A stretch of DNA of 64,000 nt from Bacteroidota bacterium (lineage in GTDB: Bacteria > Bacteroidota > Bacteroidia > Chitinophagales > BACL12): NCBI GenBank assembly GCA_016124275.1, contig WGOA01000051.1:1-64000 (forward strand). Direction: 5' to 3'. Each line of letters opens with the position of its first letter. The first letter of the stretch is position 1. This document shows positions 29,236 through 38,936 of this stretch, piece after piece. The position numbers and the translations under genes are program-made. The notes below the pieces were generated by a model. That model was not told the origin of the DNA and did no database searches. It worked only from the letters and a program-made list of their open reading frames with translations.

Positions 29236-31437
29236 ATGGAAGTTCAAGACATGCAACTGCAGGAAGCCCTGCAGGCCAACTTTGGCTTTGATTCCTTTAA
29301 GGGGAATCAGGAGGCCATTATCAAAAGTGTGCTGGAGGGCAAGGACACTTTTGTTATCATGCCAACAGGAGGGGGCAAGTCGCTTTGCTACCAGTTGCCC
29401 GCTATGATCAGCGAAGGCACGGCCATCATCATTTCACCGCTGATTGCCCTGATGAAAAACCAGGTGGATCAGGTGCGCGGATACAGCAACCAGGACAACA
29501 TTGCGCACTTCCTCAATTCATCGCTGAACAAAAACCAGATCAGGCAGGTCAAGGATGACATCACGGAGCGAAAAACCAAATTGCTCTATGTGGCTCCGGA
29601 AACACTGAAAAAAGAAGAGAACATCGCTTTTTTCCAGCAAATCCAGATCTCGTTCGTAGCCATTGATGAAGCGCATTGCATTTCCGAATGGGGCCATGAC
29701 TTCCGTCCGGAATACCGCCACATCAAAACCATGATCAATGCTATTGGCGAGCACATTCCGCTGGTAGCGCTCACAGCCACAGCAACACCCAAGGTTCAGT
29801 CTGACATTATCAAGAACCTGAACATGACTGAGCCGGAGGTCTTCATGTCCTCCTTCAATCGGGATAACTTGTATTATGAAGTGCGCCCCAAGCCGGACAA
29901 GGCTGAAATTCAGCGCGAAATCACGCGCTTTATCAAGGAGCGCGGCAGCAAATCGGGCATCATTTACTGCCTGAACCGCAAAACCACGGAGGAGATTGCC
30001 GCATTGCTGAACGTTAACGGCATCAAGGCTGCTCCTTACCATGCCGGGCTGGAAGCTGCGCGCCGGGCCAATATTCAGGACGATTTCCTCATGGAGGAAA
30101 TTGATGTGATTTGCGCTACCATAGCTTTTGGTATGGGAATTGACAAGCCGGACGTCCGTTTTGTCATTCACTACGACATTCCAAAAAGCATTGAAAATTA
30201 CTACCAGGAAACAGGTCGCGCCGGTCGCGATGGACTGGAAGGCGACTGTGTGGCGTTTTACAGCCACAAAGACATCCTGAAGCTGGAAAAATTCATGCGC
30301 GACAAGCCGGTGGCCGAGCGCGAAATGGGCTCGCAGTTGTTGATGGAAATGGTGGCCTACTCGGAAACCGGTACTTGCCGGCGCAAATTTTTGCTCCACT
30401 ATTTCGGCGAACAATACGACGAAGGCCAATGCACCGGGCGCTGCGATAACTGCCGCCATCCCAAAGAATCGCTGGAGGTCACCGCCGAGCTCAAAATGGC
30501 GATGAAAAGCATCCTCGAAATTGGGGAGAACCAGGGCATTCCGCACATCGTTGATGTGCTGACAGGCAAAGTGTCCCGCAGTGTCATGGGTGCCGGACAC
30601 GAATCGCTTTCCGCTTTTGGCTCGGGCAAAGAAAAGGACGAGCGTTTCTGGAACAGCGTTATTCGCCAGGGCCTGATGTTGGGACTGCTGCACAAAGGCA
30701 TTGAAAACTATGGCCTGATCCGCCTCAATCCGGAGGGGCACAGCTTTCTGAAAAAGAGTTTCCCGGTCAAGATTTCGCTGAACCACGACTTTAAGTCCAT
30801 GGCTGCCCAGGCGGAAACGGATCGCGCCGAAGAGAAGAATGTGGTCGATCCGGTATTGCTGGATCTGCTGGGCAATTTGCGCCGAAAAGTTGCGCGGGAG
30901 ATAAAACTTCCCCCGTACATCATTTTTCAGGACACTTCTCTGGAAGATATGGCCACGCAGTACCCCATCACGATGGAGGAACTGACCAACATTACCGGAG
31001 TCAGCCAGGGCAAGGCCAGCCGCTACGGCAAGCCGTTCGTGGAACTGATTGCCGATTATGTAGAAGAAAACGACATAGACCGTCCCAACGATTTTGTCAT
31101 GAAGTCGGTGGCTAAAAAGGGCGGGAATAAGATATACATTATTCAGAACATTGATAAGAAAATTTCGCTTGAAGACATCGCCCAATCCAAGGGCATGACC
31201 ATGCCGGAGCTTATCGATGAATTGGATTCCATTGTTTCGTCAGGCACCCGCATCAACCTGGACTACTACCTGGATTCCATATTAGACGAGTACCAACAGG
31301 AGGACGCGCTGGAATTCTTTCGGACCATGGAAATGGACGACATCGAAGCGGCCTACGACGAGCTTAAAGAAGAGGGCATGACCCTGGAAGAGGTCAAACT
31401 GATGCGCATCAAGTTCTTCAGCGAGATGGGCAATTAA
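29236..31437 (+). CDS. recQ: ATP-dependent DNA helicase RecQ
   Basis: FKGNQEAIIKSVLEGKDTFVIMPTGGGKSLCYQLPA, DEAHC, ATATPKV, QETGRAGRDG, RQC and HRDC regions. Confidence 0.95.
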   Translation: MEVQDMQLQEALQANFGFDSFKGNQEAIIKSVLEGKDTFVIMPTGGGKSLCYQLPAMISEGTAIIISPLIALMKNQVDQVRGYSNQDNIAHFLNSSLNKNQIRQVKDDITERKTKLLYVAPETLKKEENIAFFQQIQISFVAIDEAHCISEWGHDFRPEYRHIKTMINAIGEHIPLVALTATATPKVQSDIIKNLNMTEPEVFMSSFNRDNLYYEVRPKPDKAEIQREITRFIKERGSKSGIIYCLNRKTTEEIAALLNVNGIKAAPYHAGLEAARRANIQDDFLMEEIDVICATIAFGMGIDKPDVRFVIHYDIPKSIENYYQETGRAGRDGLEGDCVAFYSHKDILKLEKFMRDKPVAEREMGSQLLMEMVAYSETGTCRRKFLLHYFGEQYDEGQCTGRCDNCRHPKESLEVTAELKMAMKSILEIGENQGIPHIVDVLTGKVSRSVMGAGHESLSAFGSGKEKDERFWNSVIRQGLMLGLLHKGIENYGLIRLNPEGHSFLKKSFPVKISLNHDFKSMAAQAETDRAEEKNVVDPVLLDLLGNLRRKVAREIKLPPYIIFQDTSLEDMATQYPITMEELTNITGVSQGKASRYGKPFVELIADYVEENDIDRPNDFVMKSVAKKGGNKIYIIQNIDKKISLEDIAQSKGMTMPELIDELDSIVSSGTRINLDYYLDSILDEYQQEDALEFFRTMEMDDIEAAYDELKEEGMTLEEVKLMRIKFFSEMGN

Positions 31438-31483
31438 TCCAGCCTGCGGCCCTCGCTGCAAAATATTTTTTTATACTTCATAG

Positions 31484-31520
31484 AACGCCTGGCAATCCCC
31501 TGATTGTCAGGCGTTTTCTT
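31484..31520 (+). terminator. Rho-independent-like terminator downstream of recQ
   Basis: AACGCCTGgCAATccccTGATTGtCAGGCGTT hairpin followed by TTCTTTT. Confidence 0.75.
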
Positions 31521-31659
31521 TTGGTCGGCTCAGACGCAATTGGGAGTCTTTTGCACAAAAGTTGCAAAAACTTAGTGCTTCCTGTGAACCGCCATGCCCT
31601 TTCGATGTTTTACCCGCTCAGAGGAAATGATTTCCACACTCAAAACATCCATTCGTACC

Positions 31660-33264
31660 ATGAAAAACTTGATCCTTGTTGCCCTGGTGTTAGTCACAGG
31701 AGCCTTATCTGCCCAAACAGCCCGTCTGCAGGTCATTCACAACTCCCCGGAGCCCACCGTTGACGTGTACGCCAACGGCGGCCTTTTGCTGAACGACTTT
31801 GTCTTCCGCACGGCTACCCCGTTCATTGATGTTGCCGCTGGTGTGCCAATCACCCTGGATGTGGCACCCGCTACCTCCACTTCGGCAGCCGAAGCCATTT
31901 ACAGCGTTACCGTAACGTTCAACGCTGGCGAAACTTACGTGGCCATTGCCAGTGGTGTCGTTGGTGACCCCCTCACCCCCTTTAACATTTGGGTACAAAG
32001 CGGTATTCGCGAAGCAGCGCTTGCTGCCGGTACCGTTGATTTCATTGGCATTCACGGCTCACCTGATGCGCCCACCGTGGACATCATTGCCCGCGACGTA
32101 GCCATTTTGCTTGACGACGTTTCTTACGGCGCCATTAGCGGTTACCTGACGGTTCCCGCTGGTGCCTATGTGCTTGACGTTACCCCAGGTGCCGACAACT
32201 ACAACATCGTAGCCAGCTTTGCCGCTGACCTGAGCGGTTTGGGTGGTGGTTCCGCTGTTGTTTTTGCTTCAGGCTTCCTGAGCTCGACGCCTGGTTTTGG
32301 CCTTTTTGCTGCATTGGCTGACGGAACAGTAGTTGCTTTCCCGGTTGAGGCACCCGTTTTTACTAACCTTCAGGTTATTCACAACAGCCCGGAGCCTACG
32401 GTTGACATTTATGTAAACAACACCTTGTTGTTGGACGATTTCAACTTCCGCACCGCCACTCCTTTTGTGCCCGTGCAGGCTTTGGTTCCTGTTAAAATTG
32501 ACGTAGCTCCAGCTACATCGACCAGTGTTTCCGAATCCATTTACACCATCACTGGCCGTTTCCGCAACCCATCCAACGATTACGTAGCCATCGCTACCGG
32601 CGTGGTTGGTGATCCGACAACTCCTTTCAATATCATTCTTCAGGGCAACATTCGCCAAAGCAACTCGGTTGGTCAGGTACAATTGGTTGCCTCACACGGT
32701 GCACCCGATGCCCCAACCGTTGACGTTGTTGCCGATGGTGCGTTGACCCTTTTCGACAACCTCGAGTACAACACCATCAGCCGCTACATTAGCGTACCAC
32801 CAGCTTCGTACGTCATTGACATTCGCACCGAAGATGGGTTGAGCACCGTCGTGAGCTACGATGCTGACCTGAGCGGTTTGGCCGGTGGAAACGCTGTGGT
32901 CTTCGCTTCAGGCTTCCTGGGTTCTTCACCCGCCTTTGGTCTCTACGCTGCACTGCCCGACGGTACGGTTATTGCCTTCCCGGTTGCCGCGCCCCGTTTA
33001 TCTGGCGAAGTTTCCTTTGAAGGGTTGTTCCCCACCGTAGCTGATGAGCAAATCACCCTGACATTGACCGGCACCACCACCGATCAGGTAGGAGTTACCG
33101 TGTTCAACGCTTCCGGTCAAATGGTCATCGCAGAAGTTGCCAACGTGGACAACGGCCGCATCACCCACAACATGAACGTTTCTAACCTGGCTCCAGGTCA
33201 GTACTTCGTAACGGTTTACACCCAGGAAGGCCCCCGCACTGAGCGTTTTGTGATTGCTCAATAA
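31660..33264 (+). CDS. DUF4397 domain-containing T9SS type A protein with internal duplication
   Basis: Repeated LQVIHNSPEPTVDVYANGGLLLNDFVFRTATPF / LQVIHNSPEPTVDIYVNNTLLLDDFNFRTATPF; C-terminal GQYFVTVYTQEGPRTERFVIAQ. Confidence 0.88.
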   Translation: MKNLILVALVLVTGALSAQTARLQVIHNSPEPTVDVYANGGLLLNDFVFRTATPFIDVAAGVPITLDVAPATSTSAAEAIYSVTVTFNAGETYVAIASGVVGDPLTPFNIWVQSGIREAALAAGTVDFIGIHGSPDAPTVDIIARDVAILLDDVSYGAISGYLTVPAGAYVLDVTPGADNYNIVASFAADLSGLGGGSAVVFASGFLSSTPGFGLFAALADGTVVAFPVEAPVFTNLQVIHNSPEPTVDIYVNNTLLLDDFNFRTATPFVPVQALVPVKIDVAPATSTSVSESIYTITGRFRNPSNDYVAIATGVVGDPTTPFNIILQGNIRQSNSVGQVQLVASHGAPDAPTVDVVADGALTLFDNLEYNTISRYISVPPASYVIDIRTEDGLSTVVSYDADLSGLAGGNAVVFASGFLGSSPAFGLYAALPDGTVIAFPVAAPRLSGEVSFEGLFPTVADEQITLTLTGTTTDQVGVTVFNASGQMVIAEVANVDNGRITHNMNVSNLAPGQYFVTVYTQEGPRTERFVIAQ

Positions 33265-33303
33265 GTCCCTTCTTTTTTAGTTTTCCCTCCCCGTTTCCTC
33301 TGC

Positions 33304-33337
33304 AAAGGCCGTCCCAATTGGGGCGGCCTTTCTTTTT
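33304..33337 (+). terminator. Rho-independent-like terminator
   Basis: AAAGGCCGtCCCaattGGGgCGGCCTTT followed by CTTTTT. Confidence 0.8.
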
Positions 33338-33493
33338 GAAGCCAAGGCAACCGGGCGAAGGGCTGCCGCGCGCCTGGCAACGGTTTTACCAGGGTACTCA
33401 AGCACGAACCAGCGCCCTTCGCCGTTCCTTAACAGGTTATCCACAACGCAACACAGCCCTTGCAAGAAACGGTGCAGGGGGCCCTCAGCGGGT

Positions 33494-33501
33494 TATCTTT
33501 G
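33494..33501 (+). promoter_or_regulatory. Bacteroidota -7 box TATCTTTG upstream of scpA
   Basis: Exact TAnnTTTG match 15 nt before ATG at 33517. Confidence 0.45.
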
Positions 33502-33516
33502 AACTTCTGCCCGACC

Positions 33517-34275
33517 ATGATCGAAACCTCCACGTACGAAATCAAGTTGCCCCAGTTCGAAGGCCCCTTCGACCTGCTGTTGTTTTTTATTGAACGGGAC
33601 GAACTGGATATCTACGACATCCCAATTGCCCGCATCACCAGCGATTTCCTGGGGTACCTGCATGAAATGAAGGCGCTGAACATTGATCTGGCGTCGGAGT
33701 TTATTTTGGTGGCGGCTACCCTGATGCGCATTAAGGCCAAAATGTTGCTGCCGCGCAAGGAAATTGACGAGCAGGGCAACGAGATTGACCCGCGCCAGGA
33801 TTTGGTGCAAGCGCTGCTGGAGTACAAGCGCTACAAAGAAGTGGTGGAGCAAATGCAGGATCTGGAAACGCAGCGGAGGCTCATGCATCCGCGCGGGTTG
33901 GATGCCAAAGAACTGCGCAGCATGGCCGAATCCGGAGAGCAGGATACGGATTTAGGCGATCTGACGTTGTACAAGCTCATGCGCGTGTTTCAGCGCGTGC
34001 TCGGCCGCCTGGAAGAACGGCGTGAAACCCTGGCCCACCAGGTCGTGCCCTATCCTTTTACGGTGGATAGCTGCAAAGAAGAATTGCTCGATCGCCTGAA
34101 GGCGCATCCCCGTATGGATTTTGCGGTAGCCTTTGAGGGGGTACGCGAAAAAGTGCATGCCGTTTTCTTGTTGCTGGCTATTCTTGACCTGGTGCAATCC
34201 GGGTTGATGCGCATTCAGGTTGGCCTGGGGTTCAACAATTTCTGGTTGGACGCTGCCGTACCGGAAGCTGCCTGA
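33517..34275 (+). CDS. scpA: segregation and condensation protein A
   Basis: YEIKLPQFEGPFDLLLFFIERDELDIYDIPIARITSDFLGYL; start trimmed to MIETSTYEI. Confidence 0.93.
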   Translation: MIETSTYEIKLPQFEGPFDLLLFFIERDELDIYDIPIARITSDFLGYLHEMKALNIDLASEFILVAATLMRIKAKMLLPRKEIDEQGNEIDPRQDLVQALLEYKRYKEVVEQMQDLETQRRLMHPRGLDAKELRSMAESGEQDTDLGDLTLYKLMRVFQRVLGRLEERRETLAHQVVPYPFTVDSCKEELLDRLKAHPRMDFAVAFEGVREKVHAVFLLLAILDLVQSGLMRIQVGLGFNNFWLDAAVPEAA

Positions 34276-34348
34276 GGCCGGTGGGTTCCCAATGCCTTTC
34301 CGTATTGCGTAACTTGCGCTAACGGGCCAGTCAATTGCCCGCTATGCC

Positions 34349-35809
34349 ATGCAACACCTCTTCACTTCTACCTGGCGCCCTGCGCTGGTCCTTTTTGTTT
34401 TAACCCTCGGGCTCAATGCACGCGGGAGCGCCCAAACCCTGGATGCTTTTCTAAGCCATTTGGCCGGTTTGCCCAGCCCGGCCGCGCGCGAAACGGCCAT
34501 TGACAGTTTTTGGGCGCAGTTACCCGCTGTGCCCTGGATTGATGGCGACACCGCTCATTTTTTGTACCGCGGTACAGCCACGAGCATGGCTGTTGCCGGC
34601 GATTTCAATGGGTGGAACCCAGCGGGCAGCAGCTTAACCCAAGCCTCTGCAAGTACCCTTTGGCATCGGTCGCTGGTATTTGAACCCGAGGCACGCCTGG
34701 ACTATAAATTGGTGCGCAACGGTTCGGAATGGATTTTGGACCCGGCAAACCCCAACACGGTTTCCGGCGGCTTTGGCCCCAACTCGGAATTGGCCATGCC
34801 GGCATACGTTCAACCCTGGGAAATTGAAACCTATGCCGGTGTACCAGCAGGAACAGTAAGCACAACAACCCTTGCCAGCACAGAAACCGGCAAGACTTAT
34901 TCGCTTCAGATTTACCTGCCGCCGGGTTACGACGAAGAACGCGCCGAGGGTTACCCGGTAGCCTATTTTCAGGATGGCCATGAATACGTAGCCCTGGCCA
35001 ACGCCGCCCGCATCTTTGACAATCTTTTGGACAGCGGCCTGATTGAGCCTGTCATCGGGGTATTCGTGCGGCCTACCAACCGCAATGACGAATACGCCGG
35101 CGCTTTGCGCAACGCCTATGCCGATTTCTTTGGCTTGGAATTGATTCCCTACATCGACGAAACATACCATACGGTATCTTCTCCGTTGCGCCGCGCCGTC
35201 ATCGGCGCTTCGTTTGGCGGCAACATTTCGGCCATTATTACGCTGGCTTATCCCGACTTGTTCAGCAATTGCGGGCTGCACTCCGGTGCGTTTTGGCCCA
35301 ACGCCTACGACACATACAACGACTGGCTCGCCAGCACGCCAGCTCCGGATTTACGCGTTGCAGCGGCCTGGGGCACCTACGAAGGCAGCCTGGTCGGCAA
35401 CATGAACGATTTTGTGGGTGTCTTAGAAGCGGAAGGCACCGAGCATGTTTGGCAAGAGCGTCCCGAAGGCCACAGCTGGGGGTTGTGGCGCTCCACACTG
35501 GATGACATGCTCGTTTTGTTCTTCCCACCCGAAGGCCGGCCCGTGGGCATCACGAGTCCAAGCTCGCCCGAAGCACTGTCGCTTTTCCCCAATCCGGCAT
35601 CAAACCGCGTATGGGTGGCTACGCCAGCGGCGCATGCAACCACCATTCAGCTCGTTGATGCCGGGGGAAGGGTGATCCAACGCGCAGCAACCGCACCGGG
35701 CTCTTCCAGCACCGAGCTCAACCTGAACGGTTTGGCTCCCGGCCTTTACCAGGTGTTGCAGCAATCCGCCGCCGGCGTTTCCGTGGGCAGGCTGGTTGTC
35801 CTCCCTTGA
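34349..35809 (+). CDS. secreted esterase-like alpha/beta hydrolase with N-terminal CBM48-like domain and T9SS C-terminal domain
   Basis: AVAGDFNGWNPAGSS; PVAYFQDGHEYV; RAVIGASFGGNISAI; LFPNPASNRVWVATP. Confidence 0.85.
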   Translation: MQHLFTSTWRPALVLFVLTLGLNARGSAQTLDAFLSHLAGLPSPAARETAIDSFWAQLPAVPWIDGDTAHFLYRGTATSMAVAGDFNGWNPAGSSLTQASASTLWHRSLVFEPEARLDYKLVRNGSEWILDPANPNTVSGGFGPNSELAMPAYVQPWEIETYAGVPAGTVSTTTLASTETGKTYSLQIYLPPGYDEERAEGYPVAYFQDGHEYVALANAARIFDNLLDSGLIEPVIGVFVRPTNRNDEYAGALRNAYADFFGLELIPYIDETYHTVSSPLRRAVIGASFGGNISAIITLAYPDLFSNCGLHSGAFWPNAYDTYNDWLASTPAPDLRVAAAWGTYEGSLVGNMNDFVGVLEAEGTEHVWQERPEGHSWGLWRSTLDDMLVLFFPPEGRPVGITSPSSPEALSLFPNPASNRVWVATPAAHATTIQLVDAGGRVIQRAATAPGSSSTELNLNGLAPGLYQVLQQSAAGVSVGRLVVLP

Positions 35810-35824
35810 GGATGTTTTAGCGGC

Positions 35825-35910
35825 GGGCGGCAGCAGGAACGGAGCCTGCAGCAGCAACGGTGGTAGAAGCTGCACCAGGAACGGAGGCTGCAGCAGGAAC
35901 GAAAAACGGT
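35825..35910. repeat. imperfect ~18-21-bp tandem repeat (GCAGCAGGAACGGAG-like)
   Basis: GCAGCAGGAACGGAGCCT / GCAGCAGCAACGGTGGTAGAA / GCTGCACCAGGAACGGAGGCT / GCAGCAGGAACG. Confidence 0.8.
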
Positions 35911-35994
35911 TCGACCAGACCTGGCCAGACCTGCAAAACCCTGCGCTGCGTTCTACCCATAAACCAAACGCAGATTTCTGTTGTTTTGGCCTTC

Positions 35995-37053
35995 ATGAAG
36001 AACCTGACCAAAGACAGACCCGTGCTGGTTACCGGCGCAGCCGGCTACATTGCCAGTTGGCTGGTGCGCTATCTGCTGGAAGCGGGCTATAGCGTTCGCG
36101 GCAGCGTGCGAAGCCTGAAAGACCAAAGCAAAACGGAACACCTGCTTCGGCTTTCGGACCAGTTCCCCGGAAAGCTGACGCTGCACGAAGCTGATCTGTT
36201 GAAAGAAGGCAGTTTTGATCAGGCAGCTCAAGGATGCTCGGTGGTTTACCATACAGCCTCGCCGTTTATCATTGGCAAAATCAAGGACCCGCAGCGCACC
36301 CTGGTGGACCCGGCTGTCCGCGGTACGCGAAACGTGTTGGATGCGGCTACTAAAAGCGGTACCGTGCAACGGGTGGTGTTGACCTCCAGCATCGCCAGCG
36401 TTTACGGCGACCCGGCAGACATCCGCCAAACTGCCAATGGCGTCTTCACGGAAGTGGATTGGAACACGTCCAGCAGCCTGACGCACGAACCCTATGCCTA
36501 TTCAAAAGTGATGGCGGAGAAGGAGGCCTGGAGCTGCTGGAGCAAGCAGGCCAGCTGGGACTTGGTGACGGTTAACCCGGGCTTTGTTTTGGGTCCTTCG
36601 CTCAGCAAGCGCGTTGACGGGGCGAGCATGGGTTTGTTGTTGGACAACCTGAAAGGCAAATACAAAGGCGGAACCATTGCCCTGTACATGAGCCATGTGG
36701 ATGTGCGCGATGTGGCGAATACCCACCTTTTTGCAGGAACCCGACCGGAAGCCAAGGGCCGCTACCTGTGCTGTTCTGAAAACATCAATCTTCTGGAAAT
36801 GGCCCAGCGCATAGAACGGGAGTTCCCCGGAAAATTTGCGCTGCCTAAGCAACTGGTGCCTAAACCGTTGCTTTACCTCGCTGCTCCATTTCTTGGCCGC
36901 ACCTGGAAGTTCGTTACCCGTGCCATCGGCATTCCCGCACCGGTAGACGGCACCCGCTGTACCAAAGAATTCGGGTTCACTTACCGACCTTTGTCGGAAA
37001 CCTACCGGGATCATGTCCTTCAACTGAAGGCCGATGGGTTAGTGTCCTTCTAA
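35995..37053 (+). CDS. NAD-dependent epimerase/dehydratase (dihydroflavonol-4-reductase-like)
   Basis: PVLVTGAAGYIASWLVRYLLEAGYSVRGSVRS; YAYSKVMAEKEAW; start trimmed to MKNLTKDRP. Confidence 0.9.
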   Translation: MKNLTKDRPVLVTGAAGYIASWLVRYLLEAGYSVRGSVRSLKDQSKTEHLLRLSDQFPGKLTLHEADLLKEGSFDQAAQGCSVVYHTASPFIIGKIKDPQRTLVDPAVRGTRNVLDAATKSGTVQRVVLTSSIASVYGDPADIRQTANGVFTEVDWNTSSSLTHEPYAYSKVMAEKEAWSCWSKQASWDLVTVNPGFVLGPSLSKRVDGASMGLLLDNLKGKYKGGTIALYMSHVDVRDVANTHLFAGTRPEAKGRYLCCSENINLLEMAQRIEREFPGKFALPKQLVPKPLLYLAAPFLGRTWKFVTRAIGIPAPVDGTRCTKEFGFTYRPLSETYRDHVLQLKADGLVSF

Positions 37054-37063
37054 AAACGCGCAT

Positions 37064-37546
37064 ATGCTTACCGAGCCCCAAGTCATCGCAGACATTTTTC
37101 ACAACACCCGCGGTTTAACCCGCTGGTACCTGAAAAAAATGAGCGACGAGCAGTTGATGGTGCGGCCGTTGCATGATGGCAAACCTTTAAATTCTGCCTA
37201 CTGGATACAAGCCCACCTGGCCTGGGCAGAGGCCTTTTTGCTCATTCGCGCTTCCGGAGGCGAGGTTCCCCCCATCGGATGGTTATCACAATTTGGCATT
37301 GGCTCCAACCCGGAGGCTGCCAAGGACGGGCCCGATCTGGAAACCCTGCGCAGCGACTTTGCCGCCATCCACGAGCTGGCCATGAACCATGTGCGCCAGC
37401 TTGACCCCGAATCGCTGGGCGAAGCCAGCGGTGTGCCCATGTTCCCAACACGGCGCATCGCGCTATACCACGCCATTCGCCACGAAGCCACCCACACCGG
37501 ACACTTGGGCTGGTTGTGCAAAATGCACGGCGTGGCAACGGTTTAG
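37064..37546 (+). CDS. DinB-family protein
   Basis: NSAYWIQAHLAWAEAFLLI, HAIRHEATHTGHLGWLCKM. Confidence 0.85.
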   Translation: MLTEPQVIADIFHNTRGLTRWYLKKMSDEQLMVRPLHDGKPLNSAYWIQAHLAWAEAFLLIRASGGEVPPIGWLSQFGIGSNPEAAKDGPDLETLRSDFAAIHELAMNHVRQLDPESLGEASGVPMFPTRRIALYHAIRHEATHTGHLGWLCKMHGVATV

Positions 37547-37556
37547 GGAGCTACCT

Positions 37557-38936
37557 TCAAATCATGCCCCGGGCTTTTAGCTCCAGGTACTTGTTGACGG
37601 TCTGGATGGTCAATTCCTCCGGTTTGGTTAAAATGGTTTGAATGCCCGCGCGGCTGGCGCGCAACGCCATTTGCTTTTTCTGGTGCAGGAAGCCTGCGGC
37701 GATGGTTCGCCGGTAAATGCCGGAAATGTCTTCAGCGGGCTCTGAGGCCGCCGCTGTTAACTCCGTGTTTTCAAACAAGACCAACAGCAACACATGACGC
37801 CGCTGCAAACGCTGCAGTACGGGCATTGCCCGTTGAAGGGCGTAATCGCTCTCAAAATTGCTGAACAGCACCAACAGGCTTCGCGCGGGATTGAGGCGCG
37901 CAAACGCGCGGTAAAACAAATCGAAATCGGCTTCCAGGCCATTTTCCTCCAGGCGGTACAAAGCCTCCAGCAAACGCGGCAACTGCGTGCGCTTTCGCTC
38001 GGCTAACACCGCCGTGTGCACCGTTTTGTCAAAGCAAACCAAGCCTGCCCGATCGTGTTTGCGCAACGCCACATTGCTCAACACTAAACTGGCATTGACC
38101 GCATAATCCATGAGGCTCATGCCCGCAAAAGGCAATTTCATGGAACGGCCCGTATCAATAGCGCAGTAAATCTGCTGGCTGCGCTCGTCTTCATACTGAT
38201 TAACCATCAGGCTGCTGCGCTTGCTGGTAGCCTTCCAGTTGATGGCGCGGCGGTCGTCTCCGGCAACATATGTTTTTATCTGTTCGAATTCATAGCTGTG
38301 CCCGATGCGGCGAATTTTTCGCAAGCCTTGCCCCCGGCTCACGTTGGCCAGCGCCAGCAATTCAAAACGCTTCATCTGAAGCACAGACGGATAAACGAGC
38401 ACTTCCTGTGCGATGCCCGAAGACACGCGCCGTTCGGCCAGCCCAATGGCCGTGCGCAGAAAAACGTGCAACTGCCCAAAGCGGTAAACCCCGCGCCGCA
38501 GCGGCTTGATGGGGTAACCCAGTGCTACCGTAGCCCCGGGTTCCAACAGCCCTTCCCTTAAAAAATTGCGCACCTGCAACTGGTACGGCAGCTCGTCAAT
38601 CAGTTGAAAACGCCAGGCCCTGCGGGTGTTGTTTTGCAGCGTCAGGCGAAGGGCATTGTCCTCTCCGAGCGACAGCAGGCGCGGAACCTCGCGCTGCACC
38701 GTGCAAGGCTTCACCCCCCCAAACAGCAACGCTAAATCCAAAATGAGAAACCCACACAACCCCGCGAGCGACACGTGCGCCACCACCATCAGCGGAAGCC
38801 AGGCAAACGAAACCGCATACAACACCACCAGCACGCCCAGCCCGTAAAACAAGCGGTTGCGCAGGTACACAGCAGCCCAGCCTGCGCGGAACGCAGCCAG
38901 GCCAGCGCCTCTTCTGGTACTGGCGGCTTCGCTCAT
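37557..38936 (-). CDS. DUF58 domain-containing protein
   Basis: RRIGHSYEFEQIKTYVAGDDRRAINWKATSKRSSLMVNQYEDERSQQIYCAIDTGRSM. Confidence 0.92.
   Translation of the reverse strand: MSEAASTRRGAGLAAFRAGWAAVYLRNRLFYGLGVLVVLYAVSFAWLPLMVVAHVSLAGLCGFLILDLALLFGGVKPCTVQREVPRLLSLGEDNALRLTLQNNTRRAWRFQLIDELPYQLQVRNFLREGLLEPGATVALGYPIKPLRRGVYRFGQLHVFLRTAIGLAERRVSSGIAQEVLVYPSVLQMKRFELLALANVSRGQGLRKIRRIGHSYEFEQIKTYVAGDDRRAINWKATSKRSSLMVNQYEDERSQQIYCAIDTGRSMKLPFAGMSLMDYAVNASLVLSNVALRKHDRAGLVCFDKTVHTAVLAERKRTQLPRLLEALYRLEENGLEADFDLFYRAFARLNPARSLLVLFSNFESDYALQRAMPVLQRLQRRHVLLLVLFENTELTAAASEPAEDISGIYRRTIAAGFLHQKKQMALRASRAGIQTILTKPEELTIQTVNKYLELKARGMI

Noticed and set aside
29518-31185. 555-aa ORF antisense to recQ
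   Set aside because: Fully overlaps a clear RecQ; no recognisable motifs. Long antisense ORFs arise from codon bias in GC-rich genes.
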